A stretch of 64,000 bases of DNA from Alphaproteobacteria bacterium (GCA_018830285.1 JAHJSB010000023.1:1-64000); one strand, 5' to 3'. Positions 45,696-55,296 are shown, numbered from the stretch's first letter. Notes: generated by a model from the sequence alone, not told the origin. Made by a program: numbers and translations.

Positions 45696-46316
45696 GTGTT
45701 GCGCACCCTTTCCCTCGCTTCCGTGATTGCCCTCTTGCCCGCCGTCACAGGCGCGCAGACGGGGACGGATACCGAACTGCACACAAAATCCGTCGAAGCC
45801 GAGAAGGCTGTTGCGGCATTGGCAGAGACGCCAGCGATCGGGCTCGCTGACGGCATGCAGGCGCCAGCCGTTGTGCTGGTCGATACGGGCGGGGCAACGC
45901 AATCATTCGAAACGCTCGCCGGCGCCAAGGGCACGGTCGTGGCGTTCGTGCGCTCAGCCGACTGGTGCCCCTTCTGCAAGAAGCAGCTGATCGACCTCGA
46001 AGCAGCCGCAGCGCCGTTGGCGGACGCAGGCTGGACGCTGGTGGCTGTGTCCTACGACCCGGTCGAAACGCTGGCCGGTTACAAGGCGGACAAGGCCCTG
46101 TCATATGAGCTCCTCTCCGATGAAGGCTCGGTCGCAATCAAGGCATTTAACCTGCTCAATACGGATATGAAGCCCGGCTCGCGCTATGACGGCATCCCGC
46201 ACCCGGCCATCGTGTTCATCGCCGCGGATGGCACGATCGCCAGGACGCTGCGTGAGGGCGGCTACAAGACGCGTCCGGCGGTCGATCTGATGATCGAGAC
46301 GGCTGAGGGCTTGTAG
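45696..46316 (+). CDS. Secreted redoxin / peroxiredoxin-like protein
   Basis: A 206-residue thioredoxin-fold protein with a Sec signal (LRTLSLASVIALLPAVTGAQ). The active site FVRSADWCPFCKKQLIDLE is a CxxC in the AhpC/TSA-type position, and GIPHPAIVFIAADG gives the cis-Pro region. The GTG at 45696 is chosen because AAGGAG lies seven bases upstream. It probably acts in the periplasm as a peroxide reductase or thiol-disulfide protein; the partner is unknown. Confidence 0.82.
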   Translation: MLRTLSLASVIALLPAVTGAQTGTDTELHTKSVEAEKAVAALAETPAIGLADGMQAPAVVLVDTGGATQSFETLAGAKGTVVAFVRSADWCPFCKKQLIDLEAAAAPLADAGWTLVAVSYDPVETLAGYKADKALSYELLSDEGSVAIKAFNLLNTDMKPGSRYDGIPHPAIVFIAADGTIARTLREGGYKTRPAVDLMIETAEGL

Positions 46317-46392
46317 TTTTCGTGGCCGTCGCCCTTTCATGGTGCGGCAGGGTGGCTTAGCGTACCGGCATCAGACAGCCGGAGAGAGAGCC

Positions 46393-47811
46393 ATGTTGAG
46401 ATCCCTTACCCCGTTCGCGCTTGCCGCCATTGTCGCTGCAATGCCAGCCGCCGCCGATGAAATCGGTGTGCTGGATCCGGCGATCAGGGCGCAGGCCACG
46501 GCGTTGATGGAAGCGGGGCTGCAGGATGATGTCGGGCTGGAATTCACCGAAAGCCTGACGACCGAGATTGGCCCGCGAATGGCGGGTTCCGACGCGGAAT
46601 GGCGTGCCCGGCAATGGGCGATGACCAAGCTGAAGGACCTGAACTTCCAGCAGGTCTATATCGAGGATTTCAACATTCCCTATTGGGAACGCGTGACGGA
46701 GACTGCTTCAGTCACGGGCAACAACCCCCAGGACCTGGCCATCACGGCGCTGGGCGGTTCGAAATCCACTGCCAAGGGCGGCGTGGAGGCAGAGATTGTC
46801 CGGTTTGCGAGCCTTGCCGAGCTGAAGTCGGCGCCGGCAGACTCGTTGAAAGGCAAGATTGCCTTCATCGACGAGCGCATGGTGCGTAGCCAGGACGGGT
46901 CCGGCTATGGCGTGGCGGTTGCGAAACGTGGCGGCTGCGCGAAGGCGGCAGCAGACCTCGGCGCAGTAGCGTGCCTCATCAGGTCGGTCGGTACGGATTC
47001 GCACCGTATGCCGCATACGGGCGGCATGTCGCGCGAAGGCGCATTTGGGGCGCTGCCGGCTGGGGCGCTTGCCGCGCCGGATGCCGACCAGCTGGCGCGC
47101 CTGCTGGAGCGCGGGCCGGTCAAGGTGAAGCTGAACATCCAGGTGAAAACGTCGGTCTCGGCAGCCTCCGGCAATGTCATCGCGGAAGTAGAGGGCTCCA
47201 GCCGGAAGGACGAGATCGTGCTGATCGGCTGTCATCTCGACAGCTGGGATCTCGGTACAGGCGCGATCGATGACGCGGCCGGGTGCGGGATCGTGGTGGC
47301 GGCGGCGAACCTGATCCAGCAATTGCCGCAAAAGCCCAAGCGGACGATTCGGGTCGTACTCTATGGGTCAGAAGAAGTCGGCCTGTTCGGCGGTCGCGCC
47401 TATGCAGCAGCCCATGCAGACGAACTGGACAAGCATGTGCTGGCCGCTGAAAGCGACTTTGGTGCCGGGCGTATCTGGCGCCTGGCAAGTGGAGTCGGGG
47501 AGGGCGCGCTGGAATATGTCGCTGCGATGCAGGGCGTTGTCGCGCCGCTTGGCATTATTCCGGCCGACAACAATTCGAAGGGCGGCCCGGATATCATGGT
47601 TCTGGGGGCGTCAGGCGTGCCGGTCCTGGAGCCCGGACAGGACGGGACAGACTATTTCGACCTGCATCACACGCCGGACGACACGTTCGACAAGATTGAT
47701 CCGGCTGCCTTCCGGCAGAACGTCGCGGCTTATGCGGCGCTGACATATATGGCTGCGCAGACGGATTGGGATTTCCGCAAGGCGGCGACGCCAGAGAGCG
47801 AAGACCAGTAG
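46393..47811 (+). CDS. Secreted M28 family metallopeptidase
   Basis: A 472-residue zinc aminopeptidase-like protein with a signal peptide (LRSLTPFALAAIVAAMPAAA). Metal ligands are visible: IGCHLDSWDLGTGAIDDAAG (His, Asp), YGSEEVGLFGG (Glu-Glu), AESDFGAG (Asp) and DLHHTPDDTFD (His). A PA-like insertion probably occupies residues 140-240. It would hydrolyse peptides in the periplasm. The ATG at 46393 follows a GGAGAGAGAG ribosome site. Confidence 0.92.
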   Translation: MLRSLTPFALAAIVAAMPAAADEIGVLDPAIRAQATALMEAGLQDDVGLEFTESLTTEIGPRMAGSDAEWRARQWAMTKLKDLNFQQVYIEDFNIPYWERVTETASVTGNNPQDLAITALGGSKSTAKGGVEAEIVRFASLAELKSAPADSLKGKIAFIDERMVRSQDGSGYGVAVAKRGGCAKAAADLGAVACLIRSVGTDSHRMPHTGGMSREGAFGALPAGALAAPDADQLARLLERGPVKVKLNIQVKTSVSAASGNVIAEVEGSSRKDEIVLIGCHLDSWDLGTGAIDDAAGCGIVVAAANLIQQLPQKPKRTIRVVLYGSEEVGLFGGRAYAAAHADELDKHVLAAESDFGAGRIWRLASGVGEGALEYVAAMQGVVAPLGIIPADNNSKGGPDIMVLGASGVPVLEPGQDGTDYFDLHHTPDDTFDKIDPAAFRQNVAAYAALTYMAAQTDWDFRKAATPESEDQ

Positions 47812-47813
47812 CG

Positions 47814-48347
47814 ATGACGGACCGGCGGGGGCGGATCGCTGCCAGCCTGGATTCAGTCCATGAGGCCCTTCGCATGGCACGGCGGGAAGTGTCGGGTGTG
47901 GGCGAGGATAAGCAGCGGTGGCGCTGGGCGTCGGTCGGGCTGGTGATTGGGCTTCAGGGCGCGCTTGTCGCGGCGCTGAGCGGATATGAGACGGCGGCAG
48001 ATGCGGATGTGGTCGATCCTTCCAGTCCGGAGCGGTACGCGCCGGTCACGCTGCTTTTGCGGCGGGCCCGATCGACGGACTATCTCAATGCGCCGGAACG
48101 GCTCGAAATGACCGGTTCGACCCTGCACCAGATCGAGCGCCTGATCGCCTACCGTAATGCCGTCGTGCACGGGCTGGGCGTGGGCGACGCCGAGGGCGTC
48201 GCCAAGGGATGCCGGAAGGTGCTGGGCGTTGTGCGCCATCTGGTATTGTCGCATCCCGCGTTCGACGCGTCGGCGCACCATCTTGTGTGTACCCTGATTT
48301 CCGATGAGATTTCAGGGATCGAGCGCCTGCTCCTGGACAGGTGTTAA
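47814..48347 (+). CDS. Hypothetical protein with a HEPN-like RNxxxH motif
   Basis: A 177-residue protein, start two bases after the M28 stop. It is helical, and its segment containing IERLIAYRNAVVHGLG resembles the RNxxxH core of HEPN-domain proteins (RX4-6H). HEPN proteins include RNases and toxin components, but also non-catalytic members. No nucleotidyltransferase antitoxin gene lies alongside, so a toxin role is not supported. The motif similarity alone does not establish the fold. Confidence 0.65.
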   Translation: MTDRRGRIAASLDSVHEALRMARREVSGVGEDKQRWRWASVGLVIGLQGALVAALSGYETAADADVVDPSSPERYAPVTLLLRRARSTDYLNAPERLEMTGSTLHQIERLIAYRNAVVHGLGVGDAEGVAKGCRKVLGVVRHLVLSHPAFDASAHHLVCTLISDEISGIERLLLDRC

Positions 48348-48374
48348 TATCCGGGTCATGCGGGCATGGCATGA

Positions 48375-49607
48375 ATGCCCGCCATGCGACCTCTCCTGCG
48401 CCCGCTTCTTTTGTCATGTGCTGCCTTCGCGCTGATCGCGGCGGCACCGGCCACGTTCACGCGCGAACAACTTGAAGCGCTGGAAGCCGAGCGCCAGGCC
48501 GCCGTGACCCGGCTGGCGGCCTTGGAGGCCGCAGGTGAGGAGACCGAGACAGACCTTCGCCAGATCGACAGCAAGCTGATTTCCGCCGCGATGGAGTCGC
48601 GCCGCCGGGAAGAACAGGCTTCGGCATCCGAAAAGGCGCTGATCGATCTCGGCACACGACGCGCGGTCGCGCAGGAAAGCCTGCTTGTCGATCGCCAGGC
48701 GCTGGAAGACCTTCTGGCAGCGCTGGCGGCGTCGAACCGCCGCAAGCCGCCGGCGCTGATCGTTTCGCCCGGCAAGGCGAATACCGCTGTGCGCCGGGCG
48801 ATCCTGATGAGCCAGACGACACCGCGGCTGGCGGCCCGCGCCGACGACCTGTCAGGCGAGATCGACGAGCTCAACCTGCTCGAGCGTCAGATTCGGGGCG
48901 AACGCGCGCGGCTTGAGGCGGCCGAGGCGACGCTGGCGCTGAAGCGGGTCGAAATCGAACGGCTCGCGGCGGCCAAGCGTGGCAGTTTCGAAGATATTTC
49001 CGGCGACATCGATGAATTGCGCGCGCGGGCCGATACGCTGGGCCGGGAGGCGAAAACATTGCGCGACCTGCTTGCGGCACTCGAGTCGGACGCGCCGTCG
49101 GCGCCCGGGATGAAGCCGAGCCTGCGGCCGAAGCTCGTCTCGGCCACCACATCTTCCTCGCGGACGAAACCACCCGCTTCGACTGTACGACGCACGCCGG
49201 TCTCGCGCCCGCTCGGCAAGGCGGCTCTCGGCGGACTGATGCAACCGACGGCCGGCAATGTCGTGTATGGGTTCGGCGACAAGATGCCGACCGGCGGCAA
49301 GACGGAATGGGTCACATTTTCGACACGGCAGGCTGCGCAAGTGGTGGCGCCGATCGACGGTACTGTCGAGTATGCGCGACCATTTCGCAGCTATGGATCA
49401 ATGTTAATTTTGCGCACAAGCGACGGATACCATGTTATTCTTACCGGCATGAGCCGGATCTATGTCACCGAAGGCCAGACAGTGTCAGCGAAAGAGCCAG
49501 TTGGGCGCATGCCAGACCGTGCCGACCCGCCTCCGCAGCTCAATATGGAATTAAGGCTTGGCGACAAGGTAATGAATCCGGCACAGTGGTTGCCGAGTGA
49601 CAAATAG
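48375..49607 (+). CDS. EnvC-like murein hydrolase activator with degenerate LytM domain
   Basis: A 410-residue periplasmic protein: signal peptide (residues about 3-24), long coiled coil (about 28-245) with alanine- and glutamate-rich heptads, linker, and C-terminal LytM/M23 domain (about 290-405). The zinc ligands are missing: the HxxxD site reads TEWVTFSTRQAA and the HxH site reads QLNMELRLG. As in E. coli EnvC, it should activate amidases rather than cut peptidoglycan. It begins the EnvC-CtpA-deacetylase-RppH series. Confidence 0.88.
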   Translation: MPAMRPLLRPLLLSCAAFALIAAAPATFTREQLEALEAERQAAVTRLAALEAAGEETETDLRQIDSKLISAAMESRRREEQASASEKALIDLGTRRAVAQESLLVDRQALEDLLAALAASNRRKPPALIVSPGKANTAVRRAILMSQTTPRLAARADDLSGEIDELNLLERQIRGERARLEAAEATLALKRVEIERLAAAKRGSFEDISGDIDELRARADTLGREAKTLRDLLAALESDAPSAPGMKPSLRPKLVSATTSSSRTKPPASTVRRTPVSRPLGKAALGGLMQPTAGNVVYGFGDKMPTGGKTEWVTFSTRQAAQVVAPIDGTVEYARPFRSYGSMLILRTSDGYHVILTGMSRIYVTEGQTVSAKEPVGRMPDRADPPPQLNMELRLGDKVMNPAQWLPSDK

Positions 49608-49616
49608 AGGTCACGC

Positions 49617-50957
49617 ATGACGGAGGATTGGAATATGCGTTCACTGCTGACAGGAGCCGCACTCGGGATTGTGCTGGGTGGCGCAGCGGTCGGGTTTTCC
49701 GCCCTTGCATGGCCTCAGGAAAAACCTGCCGATCCGCGCATGGTGACCTACCAGCAGCTGGAGCTGTTCGCCGAAATCCTCGCGCGTGCCCGTCAGGACT
49801 ACGTGGTCGAAGTTGACGAGAGCGCGGCAATGGAAGCTGCCATCAACGGCATGCTGACCTCGCTGGATCCGCATTCGGGCTATCTGAACCCCGACGATTT
49901 CCGCTCGATGCAGGTGCAGACTTCCGGCGAGTATGGCGGGCTCGGCATCGAAGTGACGATGGAAGATGGCTTTGTCAAAGTCATCTCGCCAATGGACAAC
50001 ACGCCCGCAAGCCGGGCAGGCATCCAGAGCGGTGACCTGATCACCGCGATCAATGGCAAGCCGATCATCGGCCAGACCCTGAACGACGCCGTCAAAGAGA
50101 TGCGCGGCGACAAGGGCACGGACATCCTGATCACCATCCTGCGCGTCGGCGAGGATCCGTTCGACGTGACACTGACACGCGAAGTGATCGAGCAGAAGTC
50201 GGTCACCTGGAAAATGCAGAAGAACGATGTCGGCTACTTGCGGATATCCAGCTTCAACGAGCGCACGACCTTGCTGCTCGAAGAGGGGATCGAGGGTATT
50301 TCCAAAGCGACTGGCGGCCGTCCGAAAGGCCTGATCGTCGACCTGCGCAACAATGGCGGCGGATTGCTGGACCAGGCCGTGTCAGTGTCCGACATGTTCC
50401 TGTCGGGCGGTGAAGTCGTCTCGACGCAAGGTCGGCGCGCGTCTGACATCGAGCGCTATAATGCTCGCACGGGCGAAGTCTTCAAGGGCGTGCCGGTCAT
50501 CGTTCTGATCAATGGCGGCTCGGCGTCTGCATCGGAAATCGTTGCCGGGGCGCTGAAGGACAGGGGCCGCGCGACGATCATTGGAACGACCAGTTTCGGC
50601 AAGGGATCGGTCCAGACCGTTATTCCGCTGGGCGCTGATCGCGGGGCCATCCGCCTGACGACAGCGCGCTATTACACGCCGTCCGGCCGCTCGATCCAGG
50701 CGCTTGGTATTGACCCGGATATCGAGATCGCCCAGGCGCGCCTGACCGAGGAAGAACTGGCCAAGATCAAGCGCTGGTCGGAAGCTGACCTGCCGCATGC
50801 CCTTGCCAATGAAGACGGTGAGAAACGCCACGAAATGACGATGCCTGACGAGCAGCCGCCCGAAGACTACAAGGGCGAGGATTTCCAACTGGAACGGGCT
50901 GTTCAGATGTTGAACGAAGGCACGGTTACTGCCAGTGCATTTCGCCGCGCAGGTTAA
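49617..50957 (+). CDS. ctpA: Carboxyl-terminal processing protease (S41)
   Basis: A 446-residue S41 protease with an N-terminal signal or anchor (about residues 8-30), PDZ domain (about 100-185) and catalytic core. The catalytic Ser lies in NGGSASASEIVAG (residues 300-311) and the Lys is at about residue 329 in TTSFGKGSVQT. It degrades or trims periplasmic proteins, often peptidoglycan enzymes, which fits the adjoining EnvC-like activator. The start lies nine bases after the EnvC-like stop. Confidence 0.95.
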   Translation: MTEDWNMRSLLTGAALGIVLGGAAVGFSALAWPQEKPADPRMVTYQQLELFAEILARARQDYVVEVDESAAMEAAINGMLTSLDPHSGYLNPDDFRSMQVQTSGEYGGLGIEVTMEDGFVKVISPMDNTPASRAGIQSGDLITAINGKPIIGQTLNDAVKEMRGDKGTDILITILRVGEDPFDVTLTREVIEQKSVTWKMQKNDVGYLRISSFNERTTLLLEEGIEGISKATGGRPKGLIVDLRNNGGGLLDQAVSVSDMFLSGGEVVSTQGRRASDIERYNARTGEVFKGVPVIVLINGGSASASEIVAGALKDRGRATIIGTTSFGKGSVQTVIPLGADRGAIRLTTARYYTPSGRSIQALGIDPDIEIAQARLTEEELAKIKRWSEADLPHALANEDGEKRHEMTMPDEQPPEDYKGEDFQLERAVQMLNEGTVTASAFRRAG

Positions 50958-51038
50958 GGTCTGTTTGCAACCTGTTAACCAGATTGCCGCATTCTAGGTT
51001 GTTCAGGATTCCATTTGTTGATCACATGAGGTCGCCGC

Positions 51039-52349
51039 ATGCCTTATCGGAGAGACGTTGAACCGTCTCCCCTTCGCACCGGAATTGTCCATGCAGGCCT
51101 GAGCCTGCTTGTATTCGGCGGTGTGGCGGGAGCTCTCGGCATGGGTATCCAGTTTTCTGGTGACCCGTCCGCAGCAGGTCCGCGCCAGCAGCTTGCCCTG
51201 TTTGAAACGGTCGACGATGCTAAGCCAGCGCTCAAGTCGCGGCTGAAGACGGATTCGTCTGACACGGTCATGCTCGCTGTCCTTGATGATGATGGTTATG
51301 CCGAGGTCGATAGCGGCGATGAGCCGAGCCTCGGGATCGATTATGCCGACGGGGCGGAAGCGACCGGAACCGGTGGCCCTTCGGATGATCCGGTTGCCGA
51401 TGCGGACGGCACGGGCGTGCGCATCAATGGCAAGCTTGTGAAGCCCGGCGAATCCTATGGCGAAGTCACGGCGATCGTCTCGCTTGGCAGGGTGCCGATC
51501 TCGGGCTTGTCGGAAACCGTCAATGGTGTGCGCCTGCCGCGCATCGCTGCAGACGGTCGGGCGCCCGCGGAGGCCTACGCGCGGCCATTCGCTAATCCGG
51601 GCCAGCAGCCGGTTGTGGCGCTTGTTGTCGGCGGTCTCGGAATCAATGCCACGCACACGAAATCAGCGATCGAGGAATTGCCGCCGGAAGTGACGCTGTC
51701 CTTCGCGCCGGATGCCCAGCGCCTGCAATACTGGATCGATCGCGCTCGCGCGTCCGGCCACGAAGTGCTGATCGAACTGCCGATGGAAAACTACGACTAT
51801 GGGCGCATGAAGATGCACCCGCAGACCCTGCTCGCCGGACGGGGCGCCGACGTGAACGTGTCGCGCCTGAATACGTTGCTGGGACGCGCTTCGGGGTATT
51901 TCGGCGTGATCAATTACCAGGGTGCGAAATTCTCGGGCGATGCCGCCGCCGTGCGGCCGGTGCTTGAAGCCTTGAGCCAGCGCGGCGTTGCGCTCGTCGA
52001 GGATGGCAGCCTTGAGGATGCAAGTTTCGACGCGGTGGCTGATGAAACGCGGGTGCGCTACGTCAAGGCGTCCTCTCCCATCGACACCAAGCTGACAGCG
52101 GACGATATCAATCTGGAGCTGCTCGAGCTGGAAACGCTCGCCAAGGAAAAAGGCGCTGCCATGGGGGCTGGCTATGCCTTCCCGATCACCATCGAGATGG
52201 CGAAGATCTGGACCAGCGAACTTGGTCAGAAGGGCATCCTGCTGGCACCCGTGTCCGCGCTTGTCGGCACGACGCCTGCAGAATTGGTCGAAGTCGACCG
52301 AGTCCACACTGGCAGCATTGCCCCGGCTCCTGTAAACCCTGCCGGGTGA
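51039..52349 (+). CDS. Divergent polysaccharide deacetylase family protein (YibQ/DUF610-like)
   Basis: A 436-residue protein with an N-terminal membrane helix (about residues 15-35), an acidic linker of about 130 residues, and a divergent polysaccharide deacetylase domain from about residue 185: VVALVVGGLGINATHTKSAI, TLSFAPDAQRLQYW, HEVLIELPMENYDY. Family members mostly keep the fold but lack the classic NodB metal motif. Conserved linkage with EnvC and CtpA points to a cell-wall role. The stop overlaps the rppH start. Confidence 0.87.
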   Translation: MPYRRDVEPSPLRTGIVHAGLSLLVFGGVAGALGMGIQFSGDPSAAGPRQQLALFETVDDAKPALKSRLKTDSSDTVMLAVLDDDGYAEVDSGDEPSLGIDYADGAEATGTGGPSDDPVADADGTGVRINGKLVKPGESYGEVTAIVSLGRVPISGLSETVNGVRLPRIAADGRAPAEAYARPFANPGQQPVVALVVGGLGINATHTKSAIEELPPEVTLSFAPDAQRLQYWIDRARASGHEVLIELPMENYDYGRMKMHPQTLLAGRGADVNVSRLNTLLGRASGYFGVINYQGAKFSGDAAAVRPVLEALSQRGVALVEDGSLEDASFDAVADETRVRYVKASSPIDTKLTADDINLELLELETLAKEKGAAMGAGYAFPITIEMAKIWTSELGQKGILLAPVSALVGTTPAELVEVDRVHTGSIAPAPVNPAG

Positions 52350-52861
52350 AACCATCAATTGTCGATCCTGAACGCTACCGGCCGAATGTCGGACTCGCCC
52401 TCTTTTCGAAGGCGGGCCATGTCTTCATAGGCCGCAGGATCAATGGCCGCGGCGCCTTTCAGTGGCAGATGCCGCAGGGCGGCGTCGACAAGGGCGAGTC
52501 CGCGCGCGACGGGGCCCTGCGTGAACTGGAAGAGGAAATCGGGGTTCCCGAGAAACTGGTCGATGTTCTCGAAGAGACCGACGACTGGCTGTATTATGAT
52601 TTTCCGCCTGACCTGAAGAAGCGTTTGCCCGGCCCCTATATCGGGCAGCGCCAGAAATGGTTCGCGTTCCGTTTCAAGGGGTCTGACAGCGATGTGCGGC
52701 TCGACCGGCATACGCCGGAATTCGATGCCTGGCGCTGGGCGCCGCTCGATGAGACGCCCGCACTGGTTGTGCCGTTCAAGCGGCTCGTCTATTCCGAGGT
52801 TGCCGAGCGGTTCCAGCGCTGGACCGAACCTGTGCAGGGTGGCAAGATCGCGCAGGGTTGA
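52346..52861 (+). CDS. rppH: RNA pyrophosphohydrolase (Nudix)
   Basis: A 171-residue RppH. The Nudix box (residues 45-67) includes GGVDKGESARDGALRELEEE, matching GX5EX7REUXEEXGU; the N-terminal RPNVGLALFSKAGHVFIGRR and the WQMPQGG segment are standard. It converts 5'-triphosphate RNA ends to monophosphate and so starts mRNA decay. The start is probably GTG at 52346 overlapping the deacetylase stop (GTGA). Position after the divergent deacetylase is typical in alphaproteobacteria. Confidence 0.93.
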   Translation: MKPSIVDPERYRPNVGLALFSKAGHVFIGRRINGRGAFQWQMPQGGVDKGESARDGALRELEEEIGVPEKLVDVLEETDDWLYYDFPPDLKKRLPGPYIGQRQKWFAFRFKGSDSDVRLDRHTPEFDAWRWAPLDETPALVVPFKRLVYSEVAERFQRWTEPVQGGKIAQG

Positions 52862-52871
52862 GGGAGGGCCT

Positions 52872-53645
52872 ATGGCCAAGACGCTATTGATGATTCACGG
52901 CATCGGGTGCGGCGGCGACGCCTGGGATCGGATGCGGCCCGGGTTCGAAGCGGCTGGCTGGGCGTGCGAAGCGCCAACCCTGTTTCCCGACCAGCGGACC
53001 CGCGACAATCCGCCTGCGACCCTCTCCGACCTTGGCTTTGATGACTATGTTGCCGCGATGGCGGAAACAGCGCGCAAGATTGCGCGTGATACGGGCACCA
53101 AGCCGGCTGTGATCGGGCATTCGATGGGCGGGCTGATCGCGCAATGCCTGGCGGAGCGGGGCCTGGTTTCGCAGGCCGTGTTCCTGACGCCGGCCCAGCC
53201 GAAGGACTGTTCTGAAGTCGGCCTTTCAGTCGCCTATACATTCCTCAACATCCTTCTGACGCGCGACCGCAAGCGCGCCTACAAGGTCTGGCGATCAGGT
53301 TTCCGTTTCGGCGTTCTCAATCGCGTTCCGAGGCGGCGGCATGAGGCGATCTATGCGCGTGCGCGGTTTGATTCCGGCAAGGTGTATGGCGACCTGACCG
53401 ACGGCATCGAGGTCGATGAAGGCTTGGTCAACGTTCCGACCCTGACGATCGCAGCGTCGCACGATCGCGCGACGCTGGCGCGCGCTGTACGCAAAGTGGG
53501 TGAGAAATATGCCCGTGCGCCGGTTCCGGGGGACTTTTTCGAATATCCCGACAATGCGCACTGGATCCTCGACGAGCCGGGAACAGATGCCGTCGTGGCC
53601 GATATCGTGGAATGGCTGGAACACCCGTTTGGAGACCATGCGTGA
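52872..53645 (+). CDS. Alpha/beta hydrolase
   Basis: A 257-residue cytoplasmic alpha/beta hydrolase: oxyanion segment LLMIHGIGCGGDAWD, nucleophile elbow VIGHSMGGLIAQ, and a C-terminal His in YPDNAHWILDEPG. ATG 52872 follows an AGGGAGGG ribosome site; the longer upstream frame overlaps rppH and is rejected. The substrate is unknown. The stop overlaps the GTG of the aminotransferase gene, and that gene in turn overlaps the next, so three genes appear translationally coupled. Confidence 0.88.
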   Translation: MAKTLLMIHGIGCGGDAWDRMRPGFEAAGWACEAPTLFPDQRTRDNPPATLSDLGFDDYVAAMAETARKIARDTGTKPAVIGHSMGGLIAQCLAERGLVSQAVFLTPAQPKDCSEVGLSVAYTFLNILLTRDRKRAYKVWRSGFRFGVLNRVPRRRHEAIYARARFDSGKVYGDLTDGIEVDEGLVNVPTLTIAASHDRATLARAVRKVGEKYARAPVPGDFFEYPDNAHWILDEPGTDAVVADIVEWLEHPFGDHA

Positions 53646-54571
53646 TCGAGGAAGAAGCCCACGGCGTGCACGACTATGTTGCCGATCCGAGAAATGCCGA
53701 TGTGCTGATCTCGGTGAATGGCGACATGAAACACCGCGACGCAGCGGTCGTGTCTGTCTTCGACAGCGGCTACATCCTCGGTGACGGCGTCTGGGAAGGC
53801 CTGCGTGTTTCGAATGGCGGCGTCGCCTTCCTGCCGGAACATCTCAAGCGGCTCTATGCCGGCGCCAAGACGATCGACATGGATATCGGCCTGACCAGGG
53901 ACGAGCTGACGGCGCGCCTGATGGATTGCCTCAAGGCCAATGGCATGACGGATGGCGTGCATATCCGGCTGATGGTGACGCGCGGAATCAAGAAGACGCC
54001 TTACCAGGGGCCGCGCTTTACGATCGGCAAACCGACCATCGTGATCATCCCGGAATACAAGACGCCTGTGCCAGAAATTGTCGCCAAGGGCGTGACCCTG
54101 TTTACCGTGCACCAGCGCCGGACGGGCCCGGCCGAACAGGACCAGAAACTGAATTCACATTCGAAGCTCAACTGTATCCTCGCTTGCATCCAGGCCGACA
54201 AGGCCGGGGCTGACGAAGCCCTCATGCTCGATGCTGACGGCTTTGTGGCGACCTGCAACTCGACCCATTTCTTCATCGTGCGCGATGGCGAAGTCTGGAC
54301 CAGCCCACCGGACTATTGCCTAGGCGGGATCACGCGCGGGAACATTATCCGGGTCTGCCGCGAGGCCGGCATTCCGGTCTTCGAGAAGCGCTTCTCCCTG
54401 TTCGATGTCTACTCGGCGGACGAGGCCTTTATCACCGGCACGTTTGCGGGCCTCACGCCGGTGCGGGAAGTGGACGGGCGGACGATCGAACATGTCGGCG
54501 GGCCGGTGAGCCAGCGTGTCAGCGGGCTTTACAAGCAGCTTGCCGCCAAGAGCCTGACGTCCATCTCATGA
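53642..54571 (+). CDS. Class IV PLP-dependent aminotransferase
   Basis: A 309-residue fold-type IV PLP enzyme related to branched-chain and D-amino-acid aminotransferases. VFDSGYILGDGVWEGLRV gives the N-terminal phosphate/carboxylate region, and the PLP Lys is in LNSHSKLNCILA. The segment that usually reads E-x3-(S/T)N appears as VATCNSTHFF, so the conserved Glu seems replaced by Thr or shifted; the substrate or reaction may differ. The GTG start overlaps the upstream hydrolase stop, and its own stop overlaps the sulfotransferase-like gene. Confidence 0.85.
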   Translation: MIEEEAHGVHDYVADPRNADVLISVNGDMKHRDAAVVSVFDSGYILGDGVWEGLRVSNGGVAFLPEHLKRLYAGAKTIDMDIGLTRDELTARLMDCLKANGMTDGVHIRLMVTRGIKKTPYQGPRFTIGKPTIVIIPEYKTPVPEIVAKGVTLFTVHQRRTGPAEQDQKLNSHSKLNCILACIQADKAGADEALMLDADGFVATCNSTHFFIVRDGEVWTSPPDYCLGGITRGNIIRVCREAGIPVFEKRFSLFDVYSADEAFITGTFAGLTPVREVDGRTIEHVGGPVSQRVSGLYKQLAAKSLTSIS

Positions 54572-55296
54572 GCCCTGTACGGCGCATTGCCATGTGGTCT
54601 GGCCCGCGCAACATGTCGACGACAATGATGCGGTGCTTTGGCGCGCGGGCCGATTGTGCGGCGCTGGACGAGCCGTTCTATGCGGCGTGGCTGGTTGCGG
54701 CCGGCCAGACGCATCCGATGCAGGCCGAGATCCTGGCGAGCCAGTCCGATGATCCGCGCCGCGTATCGGAGCGGCTGCTGGCGCCGCTGCCGGATGGCAA
54801 GACGGTGCAATACCAGAAGCAGATGACGCATCACATGATGCCGGACTTTCCGCTCGATTGGGCGGCGCAATGCGACCATGCCTTCCTGATCCGGCATCCG
54901 GCCCGGGTGATCGCGTCCTATGCGAAGAAGATGGACGATGTGAGCCTCGAGGCGATCGGGTTTCCGCAACAGGCGCGCCTGTTCGATGACATGCGCGCGC
55001 GGACGGGTAAAGTGCCGCCGGTGGTCGATTCAGACCGCATCCTCGAGGACCCGCGCAACGTCCTGACGCGTCTTTGCGCGGCGCTGGATCTTGCCTGGGA
55101 TGAGGCGATGCTGGCCTGGACGCCGGGGCCGAAGCCGGAAGACGGGGCCTGGGCGCCACACTGGTATGATGCCGTTTGGACGTCCGAGGGATTCGGGGCC
55201 GAAGCGGGACCGTTGCCGGTGCTGTCGGGCGAGGTCGCGGATATCGAAAAGGAGGCGCTCGCGATTTACGAACGCCTCCTCGAATGTCACGTCTGA
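54568..55296 (+). CDS. Sulfotransferase-like family protein
   Basis: A 242-residue protein with a P-loop-like PAPS-binding motif at the N-terminus (RIAMWSGPRNMSTTMMRCFG) and a downstream FLIRHPARVIASY, which matches the 3'-phosphate-binding RxxRxxxxS-type segment of sulfotransferases. It starts at ATG 54568, overlapping the aminotransferase stop (ATGA). Stand-alone proteins of this group often sit beside class IV aminotransferases; the substrate is unknown. It is convergent with the small secreted-protein gene. Confidence 0.8.
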   Translation: MSPVRRIAMWSGPRNMSTTMMRCFGARADCAALDEPFYAAWLVAAGQTHPMQAEILASQSDDPRRVSERLLAPLPDGKTVQYQKQMTHHMMPDFPLDWAAQCDHAFLIRHPARVIASYAKKMDDVSLEAIGFPQQARLFDDMRARTGKVPPVVDSDRILEDPRNVLTRLCAALDLAWDEAMLAWTPGPKPEDGAWAPHWYDAVWTSEGFGAEAGPLPVLSGEVADIEKEALAIYERLLECHV

